The notes under the pieces were generated by a model, which saw only the letters and a list, made by a program, of their open reading frames with translations, ran no database searches and was not told the DNA's origin. The position numbers were made by a program, and so were the translations under genes. This document shows positions 15,934 to 24,559 of a stretch of DNA of 64,000 bases, one piece after another (position 1 is the stretch's first letter; each line of letters begins with the position of its first letter). Source of the stretch: Bacteroidota bacterium (GTDB lineage: Bacteria > Bacteroidota > Bacteroidia > Flavobacteriales > Weeksellaceae); the NCBI GenBank assembly GCA_023399595.1, contig JAEWOR010000002.1, positions 1-64,000 of the forward strand, given 5' to 3'.

Positions 15934-16890
15934 TTAATTTTGTTTGATACATTGATCCTGATACCTTTTGGGAGTCGTGCCTACAAATGTTTTAAAGTAT
16001 TTTATAAAAACAGGAATAGAGGTGAAACCACACTGCAAAGCAATATAATCCATTGTGTAATCTGGTTCGGTTTCCAGCAATTTCTTTGCATACAATATTC
16101 TGTAATAAGCGATGAGTTTGTAATAATTTATGTTCATACCTGAATTCATCAGGAACGAAAGTCTTTTCCGTTCAATACCTGTATGGTGAGACAGATCATC
16201 GATCGAAAAATAATGGTTAAGATAAAGATTGCTGGTTCTAAAAAAATTCCTTATTGTCTCAATGTCTAACTGGTCGTTTTCGGTCAAAATAATATCATTT
16301 TCTGTTTCCGTATTGCTGTCATCTTTAATAATATTGGCGGAAATGGTACTTATTAGGACAACTAGTACAGCAATCAGGTATAATGGATATGCAAAGCCTG
16401 AGATATTTTCTTCTTCTCTTTCTTTATAGTAACCATAAAATCCTAAAGGAATGTAATATAATGCTGCTGCCAAAAGAATAAAAGCAAGAAGATTTCTGAT
16501 AAAATTAATTTTCTTGTAATCAATATTTCTTTTTTTAATGATTGGGATCTTGAAAAACATAATCATTAAAGTCAATTCATAGAAACCTATTAATATACAC
16601 ATTTCGTAAAAACCGATGTAGTCCGTGGCTACTAAAACTACACTTAGGAATAAAAAAATGATAAACATTAACAGCCCATTCATAAAAGCAATGGTTGTCC
16701 ATAATTTGGTTTTCGTCAATAAAATATAGTAAGTAACCACAGACAGCAGGAATCCTAAAGTACTTAGGTCGTATCCTATTAATAGAGAGGTAATGTGACT
16801 TGCTAAAATTAATACGTAAATAATAATCCACCACTTTATTGGAAAATGGTTCATATAATGAAGGAAGTTTTTCAGCATTTTGTTTTTCAT
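15934..16890 (-). CDS. Membrane-bound AraC-family regulator, paralogue
   Basis: A 318-residue protein with N-terminal membrane helices (WWIIIYVLILASHITSLLIG, LLMFIIFLFLSVVLVATDYI and others) and a C-terminal AraC HTH: FSIDDLSHHTGIERKRLSFL, then MNINYYKLIAYYRILYAKKL, then DYIALQCGFTSIPVFIKYFK and TPKRYQDQ. It is the upstream member of a head-to-tail pair with zero intergenic bases. Two related membrane regulators in one transcript could form a heteromer. Confidence 0.82.
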   Translation of the reverse strand: MKNKMLKNFLHYMNHFPIKWWIIIYVLILASHITSLLIGYDLSTLGFLLSVVTYYILLTKTKLWTTIAFMNGLLMFIIFLFLSVVLVATDYIGFYEMCILIGFYELTLMIMFFKIPIIKKRNIDYKKINFIRNLLAFILLAAALYYIPLGFYGYYKEREEENISGFAYPLYLIAVLVVLISTISANIIKDDSNTETENDIILTENDQLDIETIRNFFRTSNLYLNHYFSIDDLSHHTGIERKRLSFLMNSGMNINYYKLIAYYRILYAKKLLETEPDYTMDYIALQCGFTSIPVFIKYFKTFVGTTPKRYQDQCIKQN

Positions 16891-17270
16891 ATAATTTCAG
16901 GCAAAAATATCATTTCGTTTAAATTTTAATATTTCAATAAATTAGCAATAATTTACTCCTAATAATTTGTTATTATTATAAAATGTTACTTTCAGGTTAC
17001 CCCACAAAAAAAGGTGTGGATCAAATTGTAACATCAAGCAGAAGGTATCCCCATACCCGCATTCTTAATATACAAAAGTCCACACCAACTAATTGGTGTG
17101 TAGTCTGTATATTTCTAAGAATGCTTAAAAAAATGGGGAATTTTTCTGCTTAGAAATAAAACAAATTACTGTTTATTTACTCTTTTATTTTTTAAGATCT
17201 TTAAACATTTAACATAATCTTTTTAATCTCAATATAATCCGATGCAAGTGTCATTAGCGATAAGATGCTG
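16891..17270. other. Intergenic region with a long nested hairpin
   Basis: This 380-bp gap contains no gene. Its main content is the 116-nt nested inverted repeat at 17036-17151. A CCCCAC...GTGTGG word pair at 17000-17019 lies just to its left. The rest is AT-rich. Confidence 0.6.
17036..17151. repeat. 116-nt nested inverted repeat (rod-like hairpin)
   Basis: Five paired segments are nested about one centre: AAGCAGAA/TTCTGCTT (17036-17043, 17144-17151), CCCCAT/ATGGGG (17049-17054, 17133-17138), GCATTCTTA/TAAGAATGC (17059-17067, 17116-17124), ATATAC/GTATAT (17068-17073, 17107-17112) and CACACCA/TGGTGTG (17081-17087, 17094-17100) closing a 6-base loop. It could be a structured RNA, a palindromic mobile unit or a recombination site. 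No coding potential. Confidence 0.7.
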
Positions 17271-17801
17271 CTACAACTTCACCTCTCCGGCCATCACAGC
17301 TTCCTGCAGATTGATTTCATATTTTTTCTTATCCAGGATAGCAGTAAGGATATAGCCGTCATCCGTCATTTCCCAATTCTGAATTTCCATTTTCTTGCCG
17401 GCGATTTTCTTGGCATCTTTGGAAATAGGCAAATCCTGAATTTTGTCCAAAGCATCAGCGCCATACTGCACGGCACTGGCTGTTCTCATCACTTTGTAGG
17501 CACCAGAAAGGGTTTTCAGATTTCCGGAACCTATTCCAACGGCAGCAGCTCCTGTTCCGGCAATATCAGCTACTTTTCCGAGTAACTTTGCATTCAGTCC
17601 CGATTTTTTCTGTTTCACAAAAACAAAATCTTTTCCTGCAGGTAAATACACCTGAATTTCTCCTCCTTTTTTCAGGGAAATTGAATCATTTACCACGAGT
17701 TCGGTTTGATTGTTTTGGATTGAGGTTACCGCCAATTGAGCAGAAACGCTTACGGATGCAGAAAGAAAAATACTTGCTGCGAGAAATAATTTTTTCATCA
17801 T
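17271..17801 (-). CDS. Unknown exported protein
   Basis: A 176-residue protein with a clear signal peptide (MMKKLFLAASIFLSASVSVS, cleaved near AQ). The mature part has a short beta-rich region (GGEIQVYLPAGKDFVFVKQK), a glycine/alanine-rich hydrophobic stretch (GKVADIAGTGAAAVGIGSGN) that might insert in a membrane, and a C-terminal strand region (NWEMTDDGYILTAILDKKKY). I do not recognise the family. It and the next gene form a small unit flanked on both sides by long nested hairpins. Confidence 0.7.
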   Translation of the reverse strand: MMKKLFLAASIFLSASVSVSAQLAVTSIQNNQTELVVNDSISLKKGGEIQVYLPAGKDFVFVKQKKSGLNAKLLGKVADIAGTGAAAVGIGSGNLKTLSGAYKVMRTASAVQYGADALDKIQDLPISKDAKKIAGKKMEIQNWEMTDDGYILTAILDKKKYEINLQEAVMAGEVKL

Positions 17802-17840
17802 TATTAATGTTGGTTTAAATGTTTATCTTAATATTTGCAC

Positions 17841-18134
17841 TCAGTCTTGAATGAGGTGATTGCCATACTTTACAGGCTCACCATCTAAAATAATCGCATC
17901 GGAATCAAGTTCTTGGTAGGTAAATGCACATTTTGATTTATTCTCTGATGCATCTTTCGGTATTTCCGAATTTTGCTTTAAATGATTGATAGATTCATTC
18001 TGTGTAACTTCTTCCTTTTCTTCTTTCTGCAACCCTGTTTTTTCATCAGTCCAAATGGCTCCGGACTGCATTTCTAAGTCAAGTTTGAGCATGGCTTTTG
18101 CCCATCTTTTTTCTGTGGAATCTTGATTTTCCAT
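17841..18134 (-). CDS. Unknown small charged protein
   Basis: A 97-residue acidic protein, KRWAKAMLKLDLEMQSGAIW, DEKTGLQKEEKEEV, and a C-terminus with TYQELDSDAIILDGEPVKYG. It has no signal peptide and no recognised domain and is probably partly disordered. It lies 39 bp upstream of the exported-protein gene on the same strand, likely co-transcribed. Confidence 0.55.
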   Translation of the reverse strand: MENQDSTEKRWAKAMLKLDLEMQSGAIWTDEKTGLQKEEKEEVTQNESINHLKQNSEIPKDASENKSKCAFTYQELDSDAIILDGEPVKYGNHLIQD

Positions 18135-18192
18135 AATTTATAAAATTTGATTTGATGAAAGTCCAGTTCCGAAACTTCCGATTTAAAATAAG

Positions 18193-18356
18193 AAAGCGTG
18201 GAGCTGAAGCCAATCCGTTACAGAGGTACTGCGAAGAACCCTAACCCAGATAAAACTTACAGCCCACGCCATAAGATGACATGGGCGTAAGCCTATCGAA
18301 TTTGGGTTTATAGAAGATTCGCAGTTTTCTGTAACCAATACGATAGCTTACGCTTT
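18193..18356. repeat. 164-nt nested inverted repeat (rod-like hairpin)
   Basis: Seven paired segments are nested about one centre: AAAGCGT/ACGCTTT (18193-18199, 18350-18356), AGCT/AGCT (18202-18205, 18345-18348), GTTACAGA/TCTGTAAC (18217-18224, 18328-18335), TGCGAA/TTCGCA (18230-18235, 18318-18323), AACCCA/TGGGTT (18243-18248, 18303-18308), and CTTAC plus GCCCA pairing with TGGGC plus GTAAG (18256-18266, 18282-18291). The apical loop is 15 nt. The segment is much richer in G and C than its surroundings. It may be a structured RNA or a palindromic mobile or recombination unit. Confidence 0.75.
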
Positions 18357-18402
18357 ACGTTGATTTTTTATTTTCTAGAGCAAATATATGAAATAATATT
18401 AT

Positions 18403-18424
18403 TATATTTGGACAAATATTGTCC
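18403..18424 (+). promoter_or_regulatory. Promoter -7 element with overlapping operator palindromes
   Basis: TATATTTG (18403-18410) matches the Bacteroidetes -7 consensus TAnnTTTG, 47 bp before the XRE start. Overlapping it are ATATTTG-GA-CAAATAT (18404-18419, exact inverted repeat) and GGACA-AATAT-TGTCC (18410-18424, exact inverted repeat). A dimeric XRE protein binding here would block its own promoter, as restriction-controller proteins do. I see no convincing -33 element. Confidence 0.55.
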
Positions 18425-18456
18425 TGAATAAATAATCAAGACTAAAATCTTCAAAA

Positions 18457-18786
18457 ATGAAAAAATCATTTGGTGAATTTATTAGAGAATTAAGAGAAAA
18501 GCAAGAGATGCCATTAAGAAAAGTTGCTGCTTTTGTTGATATAGATAGTTCAACATTAAGTAAAATCGAACGTGGTGAACGCTCTGCTAATAAAGAATTA
18601 ATACCTGCTTTATCAGAAATATTAGATATATCTCAACACGATTTAATTTTATGCTTATTGAGTGATACTGTTGCGGAGTCACTTATTTATGAAAGTAATT
18701 CAGATGAGATATTGAAAGTAGCAGAAGAAAAAATCAAGTATTTACAGAGTAAAAATTATGAACAAGGTAAATTAAGTTTTGAATAA
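18457..18786 (+). CDS. XRE-family regulator of the defence operon
   Basis: A 109-residue protein with an N-terminal Cro/C1-type HTH (residues about 8-62): FIRELREKQEMPLRKVAAFV, then DIDSSTLSKIERGERSANKE. A short helical tail with SDEILKVAEEKIKYL follows. It is the first gene of the six-gene plus-strand operon and its stop codon overlaps the ATG of the type IIG RM gene by one base (TAATG). Palindromes over the upstream promoter fit autoregulation. Proteins of this size act as controller proteins in RM loci. Confidence 0.88.
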   Translation: MKKSFGEFIRELREKQEMPLRKVAAFVDIDSSTLSKIERGERSANKELIPALSEILDISQHDLILCLLSDTVAESLIYESNSDEILKVAEEKIKYLQSKNYEQGKLSFE

Positions 18787-21755
18787 TGGAGGTTAGAGAT
18801 CTAATTAATCGATTTGAAACTGAAAAATCGAAATTTACAAGTGCAACTTATAATGAAACTCAACTAAGAACTGACTTTCTTGACCCGTTATTTTCAATTT
18901 TAGGATGGGATATAAATAATACACAAGGTAAACCAACAAATGAAAGAGAGGTTTTGGTTGAAGAAGGTTTACGTGCTAGTTCAAATGAAAACACAAAAAA
19001 ACCCGATTATACATTCCGACTTTTTGCGGAAAGGAAATTTTTTGTAGAAGCTAAAAAACCTTTCGTAAAAATTGATACAGATCCTGAACCCGCAAAACAA
19101 GTTCGCCGATACGGATTTACGGCAAAACTTAAAATTTCTGTTTTAACGAATTTTGAATATTTGGCTATTTATGATTGTTCAGAAGTAGTAAATGCAGATG
19201 ATGCAGTGACCAAACGTAGACTTAAGTTGTATCATTTCACAGAATATGAAGAAAAGTTAGAAGAAATTAAATCTTTAATTGGAAAGGATTCTGTTTACTC
19301 GGGGCAATTTGATGAAGTTTGGGAAAATATTGAATTACAAATTCAGAAATTTAATATCGATGATTTATTCTTGAAACAAATCAATGAATGGCGAGTTTTG
19401 TTAGGCAATGAAATTTATTCAAAAAATCCAGCTATTGACGAATTCCAATTAAATGATATTGTCCAAAGCTACATTAACAGTATTGTGTTTCTAAGAGTTT
19501 GCGAAGATAGGCATCTAGAAATATATAAAACACTTTTAAATTTAGCCGAAACTGAAAACTTCAATGCTTTAATAGATAAATTTAGATTAGCAGATGCTAA
19601 ATATAATGCAGGCCTATTTTCACAACCACTTAGTGATGAAATAATATCTACAGAAAGTAATGCTTTTTGGATAATAATTAAACAGCTTTATTTCCCAGAA
19701 AGTACTTATTCATTTATCGTTTTTTCTTCGGATATATTAGGGCATATTTATGAAATTTTCTTAGGTGAGCAATTAAAGATAGAAAACGGAAATATTTCGC
19801 TCAGAAAGAAACCTGAAATTGAGGATAGAGATATAGTTACAACTCCGACTTTTATTGTAAGGGATATTTTAAATGAAACGGTAAAAAAGTATTGTGAAAA
19901 TAAAACTGCCGAAGAAATATTATATTCAAAATTTGCTGATATTGCTTGTGGTTCAGGAGCTTTTTTACTTGAAGCCTTTCAGTTATTGCAAGATATTCTT
20001 GTCGATTTTTATATTTTGAATGATCGAACAAAAATAATTCAAATAGGAATTAATAATTATAAATTAAAATATGAGGTAAAAAAACAAATTCTTCTTCAAT
20101 GTATTTTTGGGGTAGATAAAGATTTCAACGCTGTGGAAGCTTGTAAGTTTGGTTTGTTATTAAAACTACTCGAAGATGAAGACAATGCGAGCATTTCACA
20201 TCCAGCTCTTCCAAATTTGGACAACAACATTCAATTTGGGAATAGTCTGATAGATTCTTCTCAGACCAATACAGAAAATAGAGAAGTAATAAATCCATTT
20301 GATTTTGGTGATAGTAGATTTGATGTCATTGTTGGGAATCCTCCTTACTTAGCAACAGAACATATCAAGAAATTTACACCTCTCGAATTACCAATTTATA
20401 AACTGAAATACGATGCTGCTTATAAACAATTTGACAAATATTTTGTATTTATTCAAAGAGGGTTTGAGTTATTAAAGTCCAATGGAGTTTTAGGATTTAT
20501 TATTCCGAGCAAATTTGCAAAAGTTGGTGCAGGTAAAAATTTAAGAAAACTACTATCCGAAGATGCAGCAGTTGAAAAAATTGTTTCGTTTGGTGCTAAT
20601 CAGATTTTTAAAGATAAAACAACGTATACCTGTATTTTAATTTTAAATAAAGCAGAAAAAGAATCCCTCCAATATCATGAAGTTGAAAATTTAGTTGATT
20701 GGAAATCTAAAAATTATATCATTGAATATGATAATGTGGAATTTTCTGATTTGAATGATGAAACTTGGGTTCTGATTCCAAATTACCTGAAACCTATATT
20801 TGAGTCAATTTCTGCACAAAGTATTGATTTGGAAACTTTAATTGGTAGTGATAATATTTTCAACGGTATACAAACGAGTGCCAATCCAATTTATATTCAT
20901 TCTTCAACAAGAATTGATGATGATTATATTTATTTCACTTATGAAGATAGAGAGTGGAAAGTTGAAAAGGAGCTTACAAGGCCATATTTTCAAACTTCGA
21001 GAGGTATTGATAATCTAAACACGTATCGGCTACTAGAACCCAATTCTTTTGTAATTTATCCCTATAAAAATATTGATGGACAGATACGATTTGTTGATAT
21101 TCAAACAATGAGACGTAATTATCCCGAAACATTACAATTTCTTGAAAATTACAAAGAAAGACTCGAAGCTCGTGATATTAAACCTGTACCTGAAACACCA
21201 AATGAATGGTATCGATTCGGAAGACATCAAAGTTTAGACAAATGCGATGTTCCAGAAAAAATTATTGTAGGAGTTTTATCTCAAGGAGACAAATATGCGA
21301 TAGACACGAAACAAACTTTATTTTCCTCTGGAGGTACCGCTGGATATTGCTTAATTACTTTGCCTGAAAGTTTACCTTATTCAACGTTTTACATTCAGGC
21401 ACTTTTGAATTCCAAATACTCAGAATGGTTCGCATCTCTTTATGGAGAAGTTTTCAGAGGAGGATTTATTGCAAGAGGAACAAAGGTTTTGAAAAAACTT
21501 CCAATACGAAAAATAGATTTTGATAATAATTATGAAAGAGCTTTGCATGATTCTATTTCCCATGTTCAACAAGAGTTGATTCAATTACAGGGTAATATCG
21601 ATAATAATCAGAATAACAACCGGCAATTAATTCCCTTAGATAGAAGATTTTCTCACAAGAAAATAGAATTAGAGAATCTATTAAAGCAGTTGTATAATCT
21701 AGGACAAAGTGATAGTCTAATCCCTAAAATAAACGAAAATTATGGTATTGACTAA
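18786..21755 (+). CDS. Type IIG restriction-modification enzyme (nuclease plus Eco57I-type methyltransferase)
   Basis: A 989-residue single-chain RM enzyme. The N-terminal nuclease domain has a PD-(D/E)xK site: Asp74 in KKPDYTF and Glu88-x-Lys90 in FFVEAKKP. The adenine methyltransferase core has motif I (ADIACGSGAFLLEAF, near 383-397) and motif IV (FDVIVGNPPYLATEH, near 512-526). The last 300 residues resemble TaqI-type target recognition domains (FNGIQTSANPIYIH, later GGTAGYCLITLPESL). It should methylate and cut at the same asymmetric site. It overlaps the next gene by 14 bp. Length is typical of type IIG enzymes. Confidence 0.88.
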   Translation: MEVRDLINRFETEKSKFTSATYNETQLRTDFLDPLFSILGWDINNTQGKPTNEREVLVEEGLRASSNENTKKPDYTFRLFAERKFFVEAKKPFVKIDTDPEPAKQVRRYGFTAKLKISVLTNFEYLAIYDCSEVVNADDAVTKRRLKLYHFTEYEEKLEEIKSLIGKDSVYSGQFDEVWENIELQIQKFNIDDLFLKQINEWRVLLGNEIYSKNPAIDEFQLNDIVQSYINSIVFLRVCEDRHLEIYKTLLNLAETENFNALIDKFRLADAKYNAGLFSQPLSDEIISTESNAFWIIIKQLYFPESTYSFIVFSSDILGHIYEIFLGEQLKIENGNISLRKKPEIEDRDIVTTPTFIVRDILNETVKKYCENKTAEEILYSKFADIACGSGAFLLEAFQLLQDILVDFYILNDRTKIIQIGINNYKLKYEVKKQILLQCIFGVDKDFNAVEACKFGLLLKLLEDEDNASISHPALPNLDNNIQFGNSLIDSSQTNTENREVINPFDFGDSRFDVIVGNPPYLATEHIKKFTPLELPIYKLKYDAAYKQFDKYFVFIQRGFELLKSNGVLGFIIPSKFAKVGAGKNLRKLLSEDAAVEKIVSFGANQIFKDKTTYTCILILNKAEKESLQYHEVENLVDWKSKNYIIEYDNVEFSDLNDETWVLIPNYLKPIFESISAQSIDLETLIGSDNIFNGIQTSANPIYIHSSTRIDDDYIYFTYEDREWKVEKELTRPYFQTSRGIDNLNTYRLLEPNSFVIYPYKNIDGQIRFVDIQTMRRNYPETLQFLENYKERLEARDIKPVPETPNEWYRFGRHQSLDKCDVPEKIIVGVLSQGDKYAIDTKQTLFSSGGTAGYCLITLPESLPYSTFYIQALLNSKYSEWFASLYGEVFRGGFIARGTKVLKKLPIRKIDFDNNYERALHDSISHVQQELIQLQGNIDNNQNNNRQLIPLDRRFSHKKIELENLLKQLYNLGQSDSLIPKINENYGID

Positions 21756-23346
21756 AGAAGCAAGTAAAGAAAAATTAAGAGGTGGATTTTACACACCAAA
21801 AGAAATTGCCGATTTTATGCTAAAATGGGCTATAAATGGCAACAAAGAGATTGATATTTTAGAGCCGAGTTGTGGAGATGGTGTTTTTCTTAAGTTAATT
21901 CAAGAAAATAAGATCCATTACAATTCACTTACAGCAATAGAATTTGATGAAGTAGAGTATGAAAAATCGCTTAATATTGGTCTTGAAAAATCAACAATAA
22001 TTAATGATGATTTTCATAATTATTGCTTAAATACAAAGGATAAATTTGATTTAATCATTGGAAATCCACCTTACATCAGATACCAATATTTTAGTAAAGA
22101 ACAACAGGAGCTTGCAAGTCAGATATTTAGGGGTTCTGATTTGAAATATTCTAAATTAACAAATGCTTGGGTTTCTTTTGTTGTGGGTTCTAGTCAGTTA
22201 CTAAAAGAACAAGGCAAAATTGCATTTGTTCTTCCTGCAGAAGTTTTACAGGTTTCTTATGCTCAACAGTTTAGAGAATTTTTAGCTCATTTTTATAATA
22301 AAATCAATATAGTTTCCTTTGAAAAATTGGTATTCCCTGAAATTCAACAGGAAGTGGTTTTGCTACTTTGCGAAAAAAACGGAACAAACTCACATAAAAT
22401 TGAGCATTTGGAATTGAAAAATGCAGGTGATTTAAAGAACTTAGATATTTCAAAACTTAAAAACCCTCAAAAAAGAATTGATTTCAAATCAAACAAATGG
22501 ACTTTTTATTTTCTTGAACAAGATGAAATTGATTTCTTAGAAAAATTACAAGAGAGTAAAAGAGTTCCTAAACTAGGCAAGTATGCTAATGTAGAAGTTG
22601 GTATTACAACAGGCTCTAATCCATTCTTTACAGTTCCTTTATCAACTATTCAGTTTTATAATTTAGAAAAATATGCTAGACCGTTAGTTGGAAGAAGCGT
22701 ACAAGTACCAAGTTTGATATTCACAGAGAAAGATTGGCAAAAAAATAGAGATAGTGAAGCCAGAACTCATCTGCTTTCATTCCCTAAAATGAAGGATTTA
22801 AATGGTTCTATTGGTGCAAGAGATTATTTAGAATTTGGTATCGAACAAGAAATCAATAAAGGTTACAAATGTAGCATACGAGAAGAATGGCAAATTATTC
22901 CATCTCAAAAATTATCTGATGCGTTATTCATTAGAAGAAATCATTTGTATCCAAAATTGATTATTAATGAGGCAAATGCCTATACTACGGATACGATGCA
23001 CAGAGTTAATATCAAAAAAGGTACAAACCTTAATGCATTTGTTGCAAGTTATTACAATTCACTTTCTTTTGCTTTTGCAGAAATATCTGGAAGAAGTCAC
23101 GGAGGTGGAGTTTTAGAACTTATGCCAAGTGAAGTTGAAAACATTTTGCTTCCTTACAATGAATCCAACAATGAGCTTATCCCAATTATTGATGAAATGA
23201 TTAGATCTAACAAAAGTATTGATAAAATCCTTTTACTAACCAATAAGAAAATATTGATTGAAAAATGTGGATTCACCAAAATGGAAGTTGATTTGGCTGA
23301 TAGAATTTGGAAAAAATTATCAAAAAGAAGATTAAACAGAGATTAA
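21742..23346 (+). CDS. Second Eco57I-type adenine DNA methyltransferase
   Basis: A 534-residue methyltransferase. Motif I (ILEPSCGDGVFL, about 38-49) binds AdoMet, motif IV (FDLIIGNPPYIRYQYF, about 101-116) is the adenine-MTase NPPY, and a C-terminal region (VEVGITTGSNPFFTV, later ISGRSHGGGVLELMPSE) resembles TaqI-type recognition domains. No nuclease motif is present. It starts inside the end of the type IIG gene. It may protect the opposite strand of the asymmetric target, which type IIG systems sometimes need a second MTase for, or serve as the self-marking component for the downstream genes. Confidence 0.87.
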   Translation: MVLTKEASKEKLRGGFYTPKEIADFMLKWAINGNKEIDILEPSCGDGVFLKLIQENKIHYNSLTAIEFDEVEYEKSLNIGLEKSTIINDDFHNYCLNTKDKFDLIIGNPPYIRYQYFSKEQQELASQIFRGSDLKYSKLTNAWVSFVVGSSQLLKEQGKIAFVLPAEVLQVSYAQQFREFLAHFYNKINIVSFEKLVFPEIQQEVVLLLCEKNGTNSHKIEHLELKNAGDLKNLDISKLKNPQKRIDFKSNKWTFYFLEQDEIDFLEKLQESKRVPKLGKYANVEVGITTGSNPFFTVPLSTIQFYNLEKYARPLVGRSVQVPSLIFTEKDWQKNRDSEARTHLLSFPKMKDLNGSIGARDYLEFGIEQEINKGYKCSIREEWQIIPSQKLSDALFIRRNHLYPKLIINEANAYTTDTMHRVNIKKGTNLNAFVASYYNSLSFAFAEISGRSHGGGVLELMPSEVENILLPYNESNNELIPIIDEMIRSNKSIDKILLLTNKKILIEKCGFTKMEVDLADRIWKKLSKRRLNRD

Positions 23347-23348
23347 TT

Positions 23349-24557
23349 ATGATGAAAAAACTAATACTCAATAATAAAAGCTCTGTTGCTTACGATGATT
23401 CTATCCTTAAAGACATAAAAGTTTATATTGATGGTAAAGAACACATTTTTGACGATGAAAATGAAAATAGGATAGATTATGCACAAGCGACTAAAAGAAA
23501 AAAATATGGTAAAACTTTAAACTATCAATTTGAAAATCTTGTTTTGCTTACTGGTGCAGGCTCATCTATAGGTTGGGGTGTAAATGGTAAAGTTGGTCAA
23601 TCGATGGTTAGCTTGTGGGACGGCGTTGAAGCTGAATTAGGGACTGAATTATTTAGTAAAATATTAGAGATAATAAAATATGATGATTATTGGCCAGATG
23701 GAGAAATTGTTAAAAATTTAGAAAAAGTCTTGTCTATGGCTACACCTGCTATACCGTATGTTGATAATGCTGTTATCGATTTAGTGGATTGTGTTAACAA
23801 GATTAAGACTTTTATAAAAAAAGCTTGTATGTTGGAACTGCCCAGTAGTGCCCCACATTCTGTTTTGTTAAATAAAATGACTAAAAGAAAGGTTACGCTT
23901 CCTAGGTTTAAACTTTTTACGTTGAATTATGATACAATGTTTGAACAAGCTGCAAGTAAAAATAATTTTACAGTTATAGATGGTTTTTCATTTGGTATTC
24001 CAAGAGTATTTAGTGGTAGAAATTTTGACTATGATATAGTTAGTAGAAATCAAAGTAGAGTAAAAGAGGAAGATAATTTCATAGAGAAGGTTTTTCATTT
24101 ATATAAGTTACATGGCTCAGTAAATTGGGAGAAAATTGACAATAAAATCTATCAGCGAGAAGGTATTGAATCTCCTTTAATGATCTATCCTCATCAATCA
24201 AAATATGAAAGTTCTTACGAGCAACCATATTTTGAAATGATGTCTAGATTTCAAAATAGTTTAAGAAAGGAAAACGTATTTTTAGTTACTATTGGGTTTA
24301 GTTTTGGAGATAAACATATCGTGACTTCTATTATTGAAGCTTTAGAGCAAAATCCAAGTTTTCAATTAATGATAATTAATAGAAGTATTGATGAAAACAA
24401 TGAAAATCTAAAACCTTTCATTGAAGCAGCCAATGTGTATTCTAATATTTCAATAGTTGCGGAAACTTTCGAAGATTTTGCTAATAATTATCCTGATTTG
24501 CAAACGTATAATCATGATACAAATAAACAAATAGTTATAAATCTACCAACAGCTTAA
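23349..24557 (+). CDS. SIR2-domain defence protein
   Basis: A 403-residue protein with SIR2 NAD-binding hallmarks: LTGAGSSIGWG near residue 68, FTLNYDTMFEQA in mid-protein, YKLHGSVNW near 254 (the His at the catalytic position), and TIGFSFGDKHI. Bacterial SIR2 proteins of this type hydrolyse NAD+ on phage infection. I use the ATG at 23349, 2 bp after the previous stop; an earlier in-frame start at 23307 overlaps the methyltransferase and adds a low-complexity lysine run. The next gene, 2 bp downstream, is a HerA ATPase, the known partner of SIR2 in SIR2-HerA (Nezha-type) systems. Confidence 0.87.
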   Translation: MMKKLILNNKSSVAYDDSILKDIKVYIDGKEHIFDDENENRIDYAQATKRKKYGKTLNYQFENLVLLTGAGSSIGWGVNGKVGQSMVSLWDGVEAELGTELFSKILEIIKYDDYWPDGEIVKNLEKVLSMATPAIPYVDNAVIDLVDCVNKIKTFIKKACMLELPSSAPHSVLLNKMTKRKVTLPRFKLFTLNYDTMFEQAASKNNFTVIDGFSFGIPRVFSGRNFDYDIVSRNQSRVKEEDNFIEKVFHLYKLHGSVNWEKIDNKIYQREGIESPLMIYPHQSKYESSYEQPYFEMMSRFQNSLRKENVFLVTIGFSFGDKHIVTSIIEALEQNPSFQLMIINRSIDENNENLKPFIEAANVYSNISIVAETFEDFANNYPDLQTYNHDTNKQIVINLPTA

Positions 24558-24559
24558 TA

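Larger units (their letters stand above)
18135..18456. other. Intergenic region with nested hairpin and defence-operon promoter
   Basis: This 322-bp gap has no gene. It contains the 164-nt nested inverted repeat (18193-18356) and then the promoter and palindrome region of the XRE-led operon (18403-18424). Confidence 0.7.

Noticed and set aside
17036..18356. Integron attC sites, retron RNA or CRISPR as explanation of the two nested hairpins
   Set aside because: No integron integrase, reverse transcriptase or cas gene is present; the GTTRRRY/RYYYAAC cores are not convincing; there are no spaced direct repeats.
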